A stretch of 64,000 nt of DNA from Ulva prolifera (lineage: Eukaryota > Chlorophyta > Ulvophyceae > Ulvales > Ulvaceae): NCBI GenBank assembly GCA_023078555.1, contig CM041196.1, positions 5,343,658 to 5,407,657 of the forward strand. Reading direction: 5' to 3'. Shown here piece by piece: positions 33,692-51,467 of this stretch. Under the pieces are notes generated by a model. That model was given only the letters and a program-made list of their open reading frames with translations. It ran no database searches and was not told the DNA's origin. The position numbers were made by a program, and so were the translations under genes. Each line of letters opens with the position of its first letter. Within the stretch, counting starts at the first letter, position 1.

Positions 33692-34270
33692 GGTTTCAAG
33701 TTGAGTGGGGTGTTACGAGAACGAACACAAAGCGGGTCCAGAAGGTGTTCTGTTACGGCCGGGTTCGCGAGAGCCAGAAAGAAAGACACAGATCTACGAG
33801 TGCGGATGCAGCCGCATTTCGAGCGTTGCCTGCAGATGGCCATGAAGCAATCGTGGAGTCGCTTTGGAATTGACCATTTGACCGTGCCACCACGCGTCGC
33901 TCGTCACTGGGGCTCTTGCGTCCCATGCATGAGCTCGGCCGACGCGCATCCCGTCATCTCGAAAAAGTAGTGTCTGGGCTCGCGTCGGCAAGGGCCGACG
34001 ACACGTGTAGTCGAGCATGTTGCCCGACGTGAAGAAATCCTCAAAGCCAAAGTAAACTGAAAATTACAACAAAGCAAAACATATGGCATAGGTCAAGGTC
34101 CATTTACTGTGTATGGAGCCGTGTGCGCTTCCGTTCCTTCCGACATCGGCTGATATCTGCACTGTTTGAATATCACATTGCTACATGCTCTTGAGAATCA
34201 TGATCATTAGGTGGCCATGATAACGTAGCGCCTTGGTGCACCGTCTCCTCGTGTCCCGACGGCCTCCAGG
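33692..34270. promoter_or_regulatory. Divergent promoter region calmodulin / SnRK1 beta-gamma
   Basis: 579 bp between the two start codons. A small hairpin, cgtcggc-aagg-gccgacg (33983-34000), is followed by cacgtg. No clear TATA box. Assignment as promoter is by position only. Confidence 0.4.
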
Positions 34271-38797
<4,527 letters not shown>

Positions 38798-40490
38798 AGA
38801 GGAGCCTGTGCGGAGCAGCTTTTCTGGAGCAGCTTGTACGGAGAAGCTTGTGCGGAGCAGCTTCGCGGAGAGGCTTGTATGGAGAGCCCAAGCTCATCAT
38901 ATCATAGGAGCAATCACCATTGCATTTCCCCCCCGCTGTCGCCGTTGGCTTACCACACTGCAGCAGCACACGCATGGCGGTCTCTGCGTAGCTCACTGCG
39001 GCCATTGAAGCCGGTCGTCGGCTCGAGGCGGCGCTGCAAGCATGCGCGGCCGTGGATCGTTCGAGCGGCTCGGCCGTGCTGTGCACTGTCACCGGCGAGA
39101 TTGCCGAGGATCTCCGCGGCCGTGTGCATGGGGACCATTCACTGGGCTGGTCCAGGGACGGCAGGCCAGGAACCTTCGCGGGGGCGGAGAGCGGCAGGAG
39201 GCGTCTGCTTGCAGTCTCAGCTTGCATGGCAGTCGAATGGCAAGTCCGCAGGGCCGCGAGCTGTGTGCGCGTGGCAAATTCAGGCCTTCCTTGTGTTCCT
39301 GCCGATTTGCTGTGGCCACACACATGAGGTCTCCGGCCACAGTGCAGCCGGTCATTCGGTGCTCTGTCAGGGTTCCCCGTATCTGCAGTTGCCGCCCTGA
39401 TCTTGGCAGCGGGCGTGAGCGTGTTAATGGGCCAAATGGCCCGGGGTGACCTGGCTTCGGCTGGACCCCATGCGGCTGCCTCGCTCACCAGATATCACCT
39501 CCAGTGCCATCTGCATCACAGCTTTTGCGAGCTGGGGTTGTTTGCCATCAGAGGCGCTCTTGATATGATTCATGAGTTGCGTGGTATGCAGCTGGATGCA
39601 GGGGCATCATCCCCTGATTGTATGGCCGGGTGGACTCCTTGCTGTTTCCAGAGGAGCAGACTTGCTGTGTCTGTGTAGACCGGCTTTAGGATGTTTGTGC
39701 GCCCTTGCGGTGATAGCATGCTGTGTGGATGTTTTCGATGGGTCTGGCGATTGACAGATCCGGCTCGCTGATTTCACACCAGAATAGCCCTGCTCTTCTC
39801 TGCCACAGTATTTTCCGCTTGGTATTGATTGAATGGCTGTGTCGCTGCACCGGATCTAGTCCGGTGGCAAAAAGGAAACGTGCATTACTGAATGTTTCAT
39901 GCAGATGTCTGCTATCCAACATAGCTGCTAGCCCTACTCACTTGGTAGGCTCCTGTTCAAAACTGAGGATGTAGGTGGGTGCTCAGTGCATTAATGAAAC
40001 CAGTTAAAGAAGCCAAGCACTCACCTACTGCAACGTCACATGGTGTGAATGGAAAAACTCTGATCTCGTCAACATGCCCGCCCTGGCTCATTGCACATCA
40101 TGCAGTTGTATGGGAAAGCCACTTCAGACATGTGCATACGCAAAGCGGAGTAATGTTAATGCAGCAGCATTGGCTTGCTGAAAAAATAACAGCTCCGCAC
40201 CCTACATCAGTGTAACATCACGCTTGAGTCTCAGAATGGCTTTCTTGCATTACGAAAATCGGCTTCAAAAGAAGAAAAACTCATCAGTTAGCAACACCTC
40301 GACAGTAATCTGCATTTTCAACAGCAGACCACCAGCTACCATCACATGGATGCCCAGATCAACATCTGACCAAGTAGCAAGACCCAGGATCATCATGTTT
40401 CGGACAACACTTACGTATTGCAAGTAGCAGCTATCCCTTCCATGCCACATGAAAGAATGGTCTGGCACATCAGCCAGCAGAGCGGAGCGG
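38798..40490. other. Convergent 3' region of SnRK1 beta-gamma and MICU
   Basis: No gene seen. Right after the stop codon, 38810-38885 holds five degenerate units of about 15 bp, ggagcagcttgt(a/g)c and similar. Several open frames of 60-190 codons here have no recognisable domain. Confidence 0.5.
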
Positions 40491-43400
40491 CTATGGCTGC
40501 ATTGGGTTGACGCAGTCCAGCAGACACTTGAACAGGCCCGGGCCGCTGGCAGAGGAGAAACTCGTGTGCTGGTACTTGCTGTACATGGCAGAGTGCAGCG
40601 CCTTTTCGTCCAGTCTACGGTTCTCATCTCTGAAGACATGGAAAAAGATTTGCAGAGCAACCTGCACAGTTGAAGTTGTTGGTCCCCGGGAGAACAGCAG
40701 CAGCAGCATCGCACAAGCTCATCTCATGCAAGGGACAGATGAACTGTTGGGCTTAGTGTCCACGAAGACTATGATGGGCCATGTGTTACAAGGACAAATC
40801 TAGAAGTATCTGGGCCATGGGCAGCTTATGGAGGCCACACGCAGCACATCGAAAACAACACAGATGACACGCCAGACCCTCATATCACACTTGCTGTATA
40901 GGGACAGGCGTTCACTTGGTGAGGGAAGTTGTGGCACTGCGGCTCTGGGCCAGATGCCGGGCGGGAGGGCGGCGCACGTCTGGGATTGAGACTTTGCACG
41001 CATGGCGCACCAGCCGCTGCGTCGCCTGGACATCGCACGAGTGGCCGGTGTTCTGCCAGAATGAGAGTGGCACATGCACGCGGTGGAACTTGCGCACGAG
41101 CTGCTGCGTCGCCATGAAGTCGCGGTGGCTGATCTTTGCATCCCGCAGCTCGCGTGGGAGGCTATCTGCCTGCAGCACGCACCGACGGCAGTCAGCCGCC
41201 TGTGCCGGCGAAATCACCCACTGGCGTCCCAGCAGGGGAGGGGGGGAGGTAGGACCGGGGCGCATACTGCTGTGCGATTGCCGATGGACGCCCGGTACGA
41301 AACAGGAAGCATGCGTGGTAGCTGAAGCGGCGTGTCACCGGCAGAAGAGCATTCAGGGCAGCACAGGAGTCGGCGAGTCCACAAAGTGCTGCAGCAAAAC
41401 AGTTCTCCATCGAAGCCTCCAACGCACAGCCCTGTGCATCACAACAGACACAGGACGAGGGCAGCTACGACAGGGCAAGAAAGAAGCTGGCATCAGGATG
41501 GTCAGAGATGGGCCGTCACACACAGGCCAGCCTGGACAAATATGCACAGTCCGCAAGCCCACTGGGCACATATGAAGTGGGGCTTCTCATGGAGGGCTGT
41601 GCGGCCGATCGAGGACCACAGCGCACAGACCAGCCTCGGCCTACTACGGCTCGTTCAACAGCGAGTCGTGACCGCGAACAAAGTCTGCCTCCAGCGATCC
41701 ACAGCGCATGGATACCTGGGTACATGCTCGGGCGCTTGATGGGCACGCAGCCCAGGTCGCAGGGGCTTGACTGCATGCCAGGTGGAGGAACGAGGGAGTG
41801 AGGCACGCACCCGGTCCAGCAGGCGGTCGATGTGCTGCGTGGAGGCTGGCGAGACGAGGGAGCGCGCGAGCTCGAGGCCCGAGATGTAGCCGTCCTGGTC
41901 GATGTCGAGGATGCTGAACTCGAGGCTGTCGAAGATGCTGTGCAGGTCGATGAGGAAGCGCGTGAAGTCTGTGAGCTGCAGCAGGCCCTTGCCGTCGCGG
42001 CCGAACCACTTGTGGATGAAGGGCTCGTCGTCCCTGCATGCATGTGCCCTCTCACGGCTGTCACAGCGCGGTCTCCTGCGGTGGACACGGCATGCACCGG
42101 GCGTGGGATCTGTGACGAGGGTGCTGGTGTGTGTTTGGGTGTGCCTGCGGCCGTATATGAGGATGCATGTCGGATCGGGATGACATGGGTGATCTGCGGG
42201 GCAGGAGGTATAGATGATGAAGGGCAGTACACGACACAGTGCATGGCACACGGGACAAAGCACGACATAGTACACGGCATAGTGTACGACGTCACGCACG
42301 GCACGGTGCACCGCATTTGTGGGGCTACAGGCTAGGGCCTGTGATTGAAGATAGCGTGAAGGCGCATGCAGTGATTCTGTGTATGTATGTCGGTAGGCAG
42401 GCACAGATGTATGCACATGGGGGGTGGCAGATCAGGTGACTGTGGGATTGGTCGGTCCACACAAGCCTCCCTGGGTATCAGGCTCCGTTTGCAAGGCATG
42501 CCCAGGAGACTGATCAGGCATAGTGTGTTGCTGTGACAGTGAGGATGCTTTGAGCGGGGTGGGCTGGTGCACTGTGGTGCTCCTGGAGCGGAATCATTCG
42601 CGCGGCGGAACGCGATGCCCCAGTGCCTAACAATGAAGAAACAGCTTTCATTTTCCGCAGTTTTGAAAGTTTGCTATAGATACGGAGTGGCGCTGTACTG
42701 TGACGGCTGATTGCCAACACACACCATAGGTGCCGCCGTGCATGACATGAAGAGCAAGGCCAAGTCTAAATGTGTGCTCCAGCTCAACGGCTGCATCCTC
42801 TGGAGATCACTTCAGGACAGGAGCAAGGAACGGGGCAGGTCTGGACGCACTGGCTGGCATTGGACGAAAAGAACCTAGAGCGTGCGACCTTTGAGTGAGA
42901 GGGTTTCCCAGTGAATTGCATCAGCCCCTCGACAACCCCCATGAACTCCCGCTTGTCTAATGTGCCACTGCCATCTGTGTCCATGACTGTGAATATCGCC
43001 TGCATTTGACTGCGTTTACATGGTTTGAAGCACCGCGTCGTTGGTGACCTACTCGCAGTGTTCAAATGCTGCTAGTTTTTGTTGCTTGACAGGCCAAAGG
43101 GGCTTGATTGGCGTTTGCTATGTAACGCATCTCATATGAGAAATCACTGTGGAAATGTGCAGATGATGTGTGACGACGTGGCTCTGTGACGCTCTGTGAC
43201 CACTGCATGGCATGCCTGTTCTGTAATGCAGTGATGATCGAGCTGTGACCAGCTGAAGGAGGATTCACACCTGCATGTCTTTCAGGGGCATGGAGAGCAG
43301 GACCAGAAACAGGATGAACTCGTCAAACGAGAACCTGCCATCCCCATCGATGTCAAAATCGTCCAGGAATGCAATTGCTTGCTTGCTGAGCGCCTGCATG

Positions 43401-44486
43401 CAGTTGAAATTGGGTCTGCATCCTGCAAGAATTGTCAGGCCATGCTGCACTGCTCCTGACTCCCACAGCTCTGCCGAAGCTATATCTATCAGGAGAAGAA
43501 TAGAACCATGCAAACACTTAGCAGCATGAGCATCGTAAAACGACTAAATTGTGCCATCAGCTAGCAGCACGAGCATCGGGATCAATTCATCTTGCGCCTA
43601 GTTCAAGCAACCTCTTGCTGGACCCCAAAGAATGGACAGACACATCACAGTGTGGAGTACCCATCATACATGACTCCCACTGCTTGCACGCCGAGTGTGC
43701 GAGTGTCAAGAACACTGCACGGATGCTGCCAACGCATACAGCCGGCTGTAGACACAATATTTCGCGGACACACAGCGCGTTAAACATATAATCAAAGCGA
43801 CTCACTGGTTGAAAACAAGATGATGACGTGCCTAACAGGTCTGTGCATTCGTGAGGTGCGACTGTTGATGCTCGTTTGTGACATTTCCCAGACAGGACGC
43901 TTCTGGTCAGATGTCAACCATCAGCAAACAGTGTAGCGATGATCAGGACAGGAGAACCTGTCACCTCATGCATGTTTGAAGGCCAAAAAACGTGCTGAAG
44001 GTCATCAAACAGTATGGCCAGGCTGCGCACATGGTCAACCTTTGGCGCGCATTCTCCTGCGAGTGATCCCGACCGGTTCCATTCAGCTGCGTCTGGAGGA
44101 TAAACTGCTAGAACTGCTCGAAGTACATCTGACGCCGTCATACATTTCCGTCCATCTTGGATCTGTGACGAAAAATACTCAAATGTTTTCTCATGTGTGC
44201 TGAATTCCCTCAGCCTTTTCTCGTACTTGAAAAATAAACGTCTATCCCAGGCTCCGGAATGATCACCTTCTCTTGGTTCTTCACAAGAGGCTGTGTTTGA
44301 GAAAGTTGCGGCTGCTGCAAAAGATGCAATGACTGCTGCAAAGGGCCTGCAGCAAAGCCTTGGTGGTAACGGAGCACGGCCGATCGTTCCACGTGCACAT
44401 GCAGGCGGAATCTTCTTCAATTGTAAACCCGGTGGATAGGAGAGTCGTACCATCGCATGCTGTGCCTGGGCCCGGCATTTTGCCAT
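40491..44486 (-). CDS. MICU: Mitochondrial calcium uptake regulator (MICU family)
   Basis: Six exons: complement(40491..40661, 40978..41169, 41811..42033, 42875..42999, 43271..43393, 44040..44486); 426 residues, phases consistent. MICU proteins sit in the intermembrane space and gate the mitochondrial calcium uniporter. The N-terminus is rich in Arg, Ala and Ser, like a presequence, and then reads FFKYEKRLREFSTHEKTFEY, the family hallmark. EF-hand loops: DIDGDGRFSFDE (163-174), DTDGSGTLDKRE (197-208) and DIDQDGYISGLE (275-286). The last is the extra hand reported in plant MICU. The middle has FIHKWFGRDGKG (YFFG-type motif) and the C-terminal EF region, IFFHVFRDENRRLDEKAL, lacks calcium ligands. 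A second Met at 44453 would shorten it by 11 residues. Donors at exons 1 (GTTGAC) and 3 (GTTCTT) are weak, so those edges are less sure. Confidence 0.87.
40784..40810 (-). mobile_element. Minimal retroposon-like fragment in MICU intron 5
   Basis: tgttacaaggacaaatc and ten more bases, 27 bp, between two copies of tgggccatg (40775-40783 and 40811-40819). It shares only the family 3' end (CCTTGTAA on the minus strand). Confidence 0.5.
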
Positions 44487-45366
44487 GTGCTAGTTGACGG
44501 GTCTAAATGGGCTGCACCTAGCACAGCTGGAGACATCCACCGTCCCAGCACATCCGTGCAGCGGATGTTCCGTAGCAATCTGCCCGCAATGGTACTCATT
44601 CGCGCCAGAGCTTGGCGTTACCAATGCGTCGTTTACGATGGGGAAGGGCTACCTCAACCTGTGCCACAGATCGCACAATAAAACGAACATGGCGACCAGT
44701 CTAGCATATGATTATCTCCAGATGCGGTTCAAATAGGGCCTCATCAGAGTCAACATGCAACAAGTCATGTTGGCGCATGGGCTGCTTTCGAATGCTGACG
44801 CAGAAACGAATTGCATTGCGCAACAACGCAAGAAGCCAACGGTACCGAGGCAGCAAGGTGTCAGTCATGAGTACCACGGAGTATGTCGTTGTTGGTCCGT
44901 GCAGTTGCGCGAGCTGCAGCAGTTGACGAATGATCATCTGCAGCATGTCGGTGCCTTGAAGACACACTGCAGCTCAGTGGTCGAAAGAGATGCCCCGGTC
45001 GGAATATTCGCAGCAGTAAGCACCGGTACGCGCATAAGCAGCAATCGACAGTCAAATGCCACTCAAATTTTGCTACCTCCTGTCGCGGCGGGGCAATAGC
45101 ACATGCCTTTTACTGTTATGTAGCCGAGTGGCACGTAAACACATGCCACCTGTATGCTGACCAAGCCTGCGCAATTTGGCTTGAATACATCCACACGCGG
45201 CAATATAATAACAGTTTTAATTGCGCATCAGGACTATTGTCTGCCTGCTAGCGGCAAAAACACGTGCCACAAGATGCGCATCGTCCTGGACAGTACTGAG
45301 GTCACCACAGGTTCGATAAGATCTTGAGCGGAAGCTGTGCGGGAACATATCCATCGAGCAGTCTAC
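44487..45366. other. Divergent region MICU / SirB1-like, no gene assigned
   Basis: Both strands are open between about 44700 and 45099 (81 codons minus, 114 codons plus). Neither matches a family I know, and neither has convincing splice sites or a promoter. It probably contains both promoters. Confidence 0.4.
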
Positions 45367-48300
45367 ATGTATCGCATATGTTCGCGAGGGCAAACATGCC
45401 ACGGCATAGGTTGTTCGCCTGTTGCACGAAGTCGAAACATTGCCGTTGGCGCTTCTGGCAGTTTCCCAAGCACACTAAGAGAGGTGCGACACATGAAGTA
45501 TACCTGTCAAGTTGCTCTATGTTTTGAACGGCTGTGAGTTCCCATGCAGATGTGTCTGCACTGGTCCGATGCGTTCTGATCCCATCTGCAGGTCGATGAA
45601 ATGAAGAGATACTGCAGTATCAAGCTTCGAGCAGAGCTGCAGAAGCAACATCCAGATGTCTTAAAGGTGAGTCTGCGAGTTTTCGGCGCTGCGGGCCCGA
45701 GGTTGCTTCCATTGCAATTCCGCCGAGACTGCGTATCTGTTCGACTCAATCCGACATCGGCAGCGAACGACAAGACTGTTCGTCCAGAAAGGACAATTCT
45801 CGCCAATTGACTAATGATTGCTTGCAGGCATGTTTCTTGATATCGTTGGAGGAGGAGGCCGAGATTTTTCAGATGCAAGCCCAGGTCTTCGAATTCCTTC
45901 AAGTTGAAGGGCAGACAGACGCGGCTGGTGCTTACAAAATCGCGCAGGACAGAGTGTACGCATGCTGGGACGCCTTGACACTTGTGGTGCTTGGCAGTAC
46001 GTACAACCCCATGTTTGTGCAGGCGCGAAGCTTGGACCATGTTCGTCAGGGAAGCGCATACGGACTTGGAGCAAGATGTAGATAGCGGCGTCATTCGCCA
46101 CGGCGCTGGGAGTGTCAACCTCCGTTGTACATACAGCACAGATCTTCTTGCTGATGATATCCTTGGAGCGTTCGTGCACGCCTTGGACCCAGCAGAGCCC
46201 TTGTCTCTGCCAATCGCTGGTAGCTCTGCGACTGGGGGATCCACGAAATCACTGGCCGCACATCCGGACATGCCCAAGCTGTTGCAAAAACACACGGCAG
46301 TGTTTCTTCATGCAGCTTCTGATGTTCTTTTCAATCGCCACGGGCTCGAGTGCGCTCTCACGAAGCAACGATGACGATGCTGTGCACAATCGCTTTGCGC
46401 GATCTCTCTGTTACATGCTAGCAGCAATGTTTAAAATTCTGTCCTCGAGGCGGAGTATGTGGCACATCTGCTACACCCGTCTGACTAGAGCCGTTTTGCA
46501 GGCACTGGACTGGGCGTGACATGCCCGATGCCTTCCTCATGCATCGCATTCTCATGTCAGGCCGTGGCGCACCGATAGCACTTGCGGTCCTCTGCCAGGC
46601 GGTGTGCCACCACGCGGGAGTCTCCCTGGGTATCGCCATCACAGACGGGGGCTCGCAGTGTGTGACCTGGCCTCAGGGCGAGTCACCATCCGGCAAAAGC
46701 TGTATTTCGGTGAACGGCGTGCCGCTCGTGTTTGATGTCGCATCTCATGGCACAATCAGCATGGAGGAGGAATACAAGTCCTACCTAGAGGTCAACGAGC
46801 TCATACCTTCACAGGGCAGGTGTGCGACCCACGAATGTGGTGACTCTCTTCGCGCTGGCTGCTACCTTTTCATGCTGAGGTGACATCCTCCTGTGCCAGC
46901 GCTTGCGGCCTGGCAGCTCCACTGTTCATTGCGTGTTCCACAGACCGACCTCCAGCGGCCGGAAATTATCGCACAGGACATGATGCACAACGTGAGTGAC
47001 GTAGGTCAGAGAAGCGGGGTGAGAGCTCGCTGATGCAGCCATCTCTCCATGCACGAACATCACAGCAAACGCTCTTGTGATCTTGCAAGCTACGTGGCAC
47101 CCCTGGCCCCATTCCACATCAGGCACACTGATAAGCACAGACACTTGCCGCGTAGGTGCCATGCCCAGCCTCTGCATTACAGCTGTTGCGTGGCTGCGCA
47201 CCACTGTTCATTGCCGTGCACTGGTGGCATATGGCAGCGTGTGCATGATTGCCTAGACTGATCATGGTACAAAGAGCGTGGGACGCGGGCCTCCTATAGG
47301 CATGCTACATGCAGCAGGATCAGCTTCAGAATCGCACACGTGCGGCCGGTCATGGTGGCTGTCTTCATTGTACGCTTTCATTCAGGCTGGCAATGCTGCC
47401 GGTGCAGGGAGCTGCTGTTTGCGGTGCTCTCGGGGCTGCTGGAGTGCCACTGGCAGCAGGCCTTCTCGCAGAAGAGCCTCTGGGGCCGCACGAGCGTCGT
47501 TCGGTGTCTCCGGCTCGCCCTAAAGCCACACAAGGCGCCAGCGCAGCCATACCATCTGTCGTACGCTGCCCCGCTTGCTCCTGTCTTGCCCCAACCACCC
47601 GCCTGCATGACCCTCAGTGACACCTCGATCTCACCAGGCCTTCTCTGTTCATCAGTGTCATAAATTTCAACGGTGCGCCGCCTGGTTTGACGACGCCATG
47701 TCACCGAGTGCAGTTCGTCATGATTCTCGTGGGGCTTTCCACAGGGATGGGACACAATCCCTACCTATGTACAAGCTCACAGGCATGGGCGTGTACACAT
47801 CTCTGTACAAATAGACCCTGTAGTTGCGGTCCTCTCCTATCAGGCAGGAGGTGATATGGTGTTCTGGTGGCCCTGCGTTCTGGTGCTCGCCTAATCGCTG
47901 CGGTCGTCCATGCAGGCAGGCGTTGGTCATAGCGAAGCGGTGCATGCAGCTCATGCCGGACCATGCAGAGACGCACACATACTATGCGTCCCTTCTATTT
48001 CTGTCAAATCAGTATGCGCTATGCCTGAAACACCTCCACATGGTTCAAGCGGCGGCGGGCCGCTCTGACAGCACAGACGCGCAGCCCCACCCGAGCGGCC
48101 CTCCCTGCCAGGCCCGGCAGCCGGACAGCGAGCCAGACACGGCCCCCGGGGCGGCTGGCACGCGATGGCTACCGGTGGACGACATCGTGCTGCAACGCCG
48201 GCCGGCGCGGAGTGGCCACCGGTGCACACATGCTCAACCAGCCGGCCGTGCTGCGGCAGGTAGCGCCGCGGTCGCGGAGGTTGTGCCGGCGCCTGCAAAC

Positions 48301-48555
48301 CCACTGGAGCTGATGCCACGGCCGCACTGGGACGAGGTGGCGAGGCGGCAGCGGGGGTCAGACATTGGGGATGGCGCGGGTGTCGGGGGGGCGGGAGGGG
48401 GGAGTGCCCGGGGGGAGGCTGGCGACCCTGCCGATTGCCCGGTGCTGACACTGGACGCGCCGCTGCCGCTAGACAAAAGTGTTTTCACGCCCCAGGTCCT
48501 CGCTGACGTGGGCATGCTGCGCCAGAAGGCGGCCCTGATGCTACAGCAGTGGTGA
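45367..48555 (+). CDS. SirB1 N-terminal / transglutaminase-like core-2 protein with TPR tail
   Basis: Seven exons: 45367..45483, 45592..45666, 45828..45955, 46023..46349, 46502..46819, 47408..47560, 47916..48555; 585 residues, phases consistent. The N-terminus MYRICSRGQTCHGIGCSPVA resembles an organelle transit peptide. Then come ACFLISLEEEAEIFQMQAQ, the SirB1 N-terminal helix, and HGLEHWTGRDMPDAFLMHRI with APIALAVLCQAVCHHAGVSL, matching the GFxGN...NSFLxxVLxxRxGxPIxLxxL block of the Transglut_core2 family (bacterial SirB1, animal FBXO21 middle part). The tail QALVIAKRCMQLMPDHAETH with YASLLFLSNQYALCLKHLHM looks like the TPR pair that follows in SirB1. The biochemical role of this family is not established. 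Only exon 1 rests mainly on frame and splice sites. The last 170 residues are low-complexity. Confidence 0.78.
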
Positions 48556-50589
48556 CAGCAGCCCAGGGGCAGGGTGATTTCCGTGCAAGGGCTGCCTGGT
48601 CGATAGTGCGTGTGCGCTTGCCCCATGTGGCGAGATTTTCGGTGCTGCCGTGGCAGGTTCTTGTGACATGTGAAGTGATAGCTCTGGTGTGTACTTAGCC
48701 TAGGTGTGGCATATATGTATGGCTGCCGCTTTCGCAGCTTTCTTTCAGTAGCATGGCATGTTTTGACGTGTTTTTCGGCGGCGTGGTCACGCGGGCTGCC
48801 GCAGCAAGCATGGCCACTCCTCATGGAGCATGCTGAATGGTGGTGTGTCACGTGGAGTTGGAACGCTCTTGCTGCTGTGATGTCTGGAACTTGGTGTGTG
48901 CCTGCTTGATTGATCCGCGGACCGGGCGATGTGAGGCAGGTTGGTGGGAACTCCACATCTCCCGCCCAGGTGTACCTACGGCAGAAGGGTTTCAACGTGA
49001 GACGTCCAAGTGCGTGCGTGAATTGGCAGATGTAATAGCAGGTATGTGTGTGTGTGGCACTGCGAAGGTGGCACTGTGTCTTGCTCTGCGGCAGCAATAA
49101 TTGATCATGCCGAGCGCTGAGGATACATCTGAAGCATTCTGGTGTGGCATCGGTGCTCCATGTGAATGAAGCATCCATGTCGCCGTTGTGTTGGTACGCG
49201 CGGGTCAATGTCTGCCATGCATGCAATGCTGTGGGGGCTTCGTGAATCTTCAACTACATCACCACACTGCGTCTGCAATTCGCTAAACAACGTTCTGCTT
49301 CCACAAGTCACCGCATGGTAACAGAGTCAGCGGCACACACTCAAGAAGCTGCCTCACTGAGACGGAGTATGCATACACGTGAGGGGTGCAGGAGCGCAGA
49401 ACTGTACCCTAACATGGCATGCTTAGATACTTTGCCTGCTGCAAACAAGAACCTCAAGTGGTTACAGTAAAACAGCTCAGGCGAACGATCGTCACACCAC
49501 ATCGGTGTCGATCCGGATACATCTACCACAGAACAGGTCGCTCCTTACGATACAGACTTGAACCAAGCGTCAAAACCTACACTAGCAAACTAAATTGGCA
49601 TCCCGTCAGCACAGGCATGCTTGCCGGTGGGTGGGGCTGCAACGCATGCCCACATAGCTACAACAGTAGCTCTCTTCAAACCTGTCAAAGTCGCACTCAA
49701 TGCGGTTGCAGCAGCGCGTAAACATGAGCTCGCCTGAAGCAGGCGGGGCGAGCCCTTGTGGGTGGTCCTCAGGGCGTCTGAGGGCGGCAAAAAGTAGGCC
49801 ACCACAGGCTGTGGCATCCCATTGTTCAGGAAATCAGTAGAAATCAAACATGAATTGCCGCAGGGGCACCTGCAACGGCTTCCTGCATTCAGCCCAAGCT
49901 GCCTTGCCTCTGTTACTACTTCTGGCCTCTCATGAAGAATTCATCAGTGGCCACTGAGTGACAGCACAGTGCTTCCTGGAACTGATTGCTTGTTGCTGCC
50001 TCTGTCACTGCCTTCATGATGAAACATCAGTGTTTCCTTCAGAGCAGTCTGGCCGCACGTGGGTAATGTACCATTCCCATTGCACGGCCTTCACATCGCA
50101 GCCTTGGTGTCAACGGACCTGTAACAGGCATCACTGGAGTGTGGCTCCAGTCAGCCAGAGGCTGGAGGACAGTCACAGGCACATCGGTGCAGCGGCCTTG
50201 AAGCAAATCGCCTGCCAGAAAGCCTGTGTACACAATCACCACCTGCCCCGTGGGGCGATCATCGATTCGCGAGGTGCAATCACACGTCCGGGGTCGTTGG
50301 TGGACCATCATGCGCTTGATGCCCACACATGCTAGTACAGAGGTGCACTTGCAACAGAGCCACCCCAGAGCGGTGCATATCGCATTGATCTAGAACCGCG
50401 CTCACATCTAAAAATGGAAAAAAAAACACCAACCAAACCCCAAAACAAACAAAACCAAAACAGGTCCGAGACCCCGATCCGCTGTCATGGCGCATGCATG
50501 CACGTTTCCCTAGCTGGGCATGCACACTGCACCTGGGCACAGCAGCGACACTCAGGGCCCCGCTGCTGCAGATGTCAGGAGATCGGGTA
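48556..50589. other. Convergent 3' region, no gene seen
   Basis: Two kilobases between the SirB1-like gene and the orphan secreted gene. TGTAA near 49030 could be the poly(A) signal of the plus-strand gene. No open frame here has a recognisable domain. Confidence 0.5.
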
Positions 50590-51395
50590 CTAGTAGTAGG
50601 GCTGGACGCACTTGAGGACAGAGGCGGCGTCTCGCTGCGCCTGCAGAGCTGACATCGCTGCTTGTGCGCCAGCGCCAGTGGCGCCGGGCGGGCCACCGGC
50701 GGCCAGGCTGCTGTCGGGGGCGCACGTGACGCTCACATTCAACGGGCTGTATGTCACATCCTGCACATGCTGACGCCCGTGCTCACCACCTTCGTGACTG
50801 CTGCTTCCAGATTGCACAAGCCCTGTGCGCAGGATGCGTTCGCCTCCAGTATCATGCATGTGACACATGCATTACACGCCGCACTCGCCTGCCGGCTCGG
50901 CGCCGTCGCGTTGCCGACGAGCCGGCAAGGCACCGTCTCGGCCATGGCGGGTAAGGTCGTCGCGTGGAGGGACTCGAGCGACGCCTCACCGCCGGCTCGT
51001 ATCTCTTACGAGATGTGCACGAGACAGGCGACAGGGAGGGACACCGTGGCGGCGGGCAGTGGTGGTGCGGTTGAAGGCACGGAAGTGCTAGCAACGACAG
51101 CGAATGCAGCCTTCACGGTAGGTGCGGCGCGCGCTCAGCTGTGCCATGTAATGGCAGGCTGCTGCTTGTGATCCTGCTTCTGCGAACCCGACAAGTGAAT
51201 CAAACTCACACCAGTTTGCTGCGGTTCAGGAAGTACAGGTTTGGAAAGTACAGAATGCGCCCCACACACATCGCCCATTGCACATGGGCGCCATGAGTAC
51301 ATGCACGCATTGCACAAGCGGATGTAGACGTCAATAGCATGAACGATATCTCTGAAAACTGCTGAAAACTCGACAAGCCAAACACAGCGGTGCGC

Positions 51396-51467
<72 letters not shown>

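Noticed and set aside
44701-45099. Open frames on both strands between MICU and the SirB1-like gene
   Set aside because: Both strands are open, no family resemblance, no convincing splice sites. I could not choose a strand, so no gene is called.
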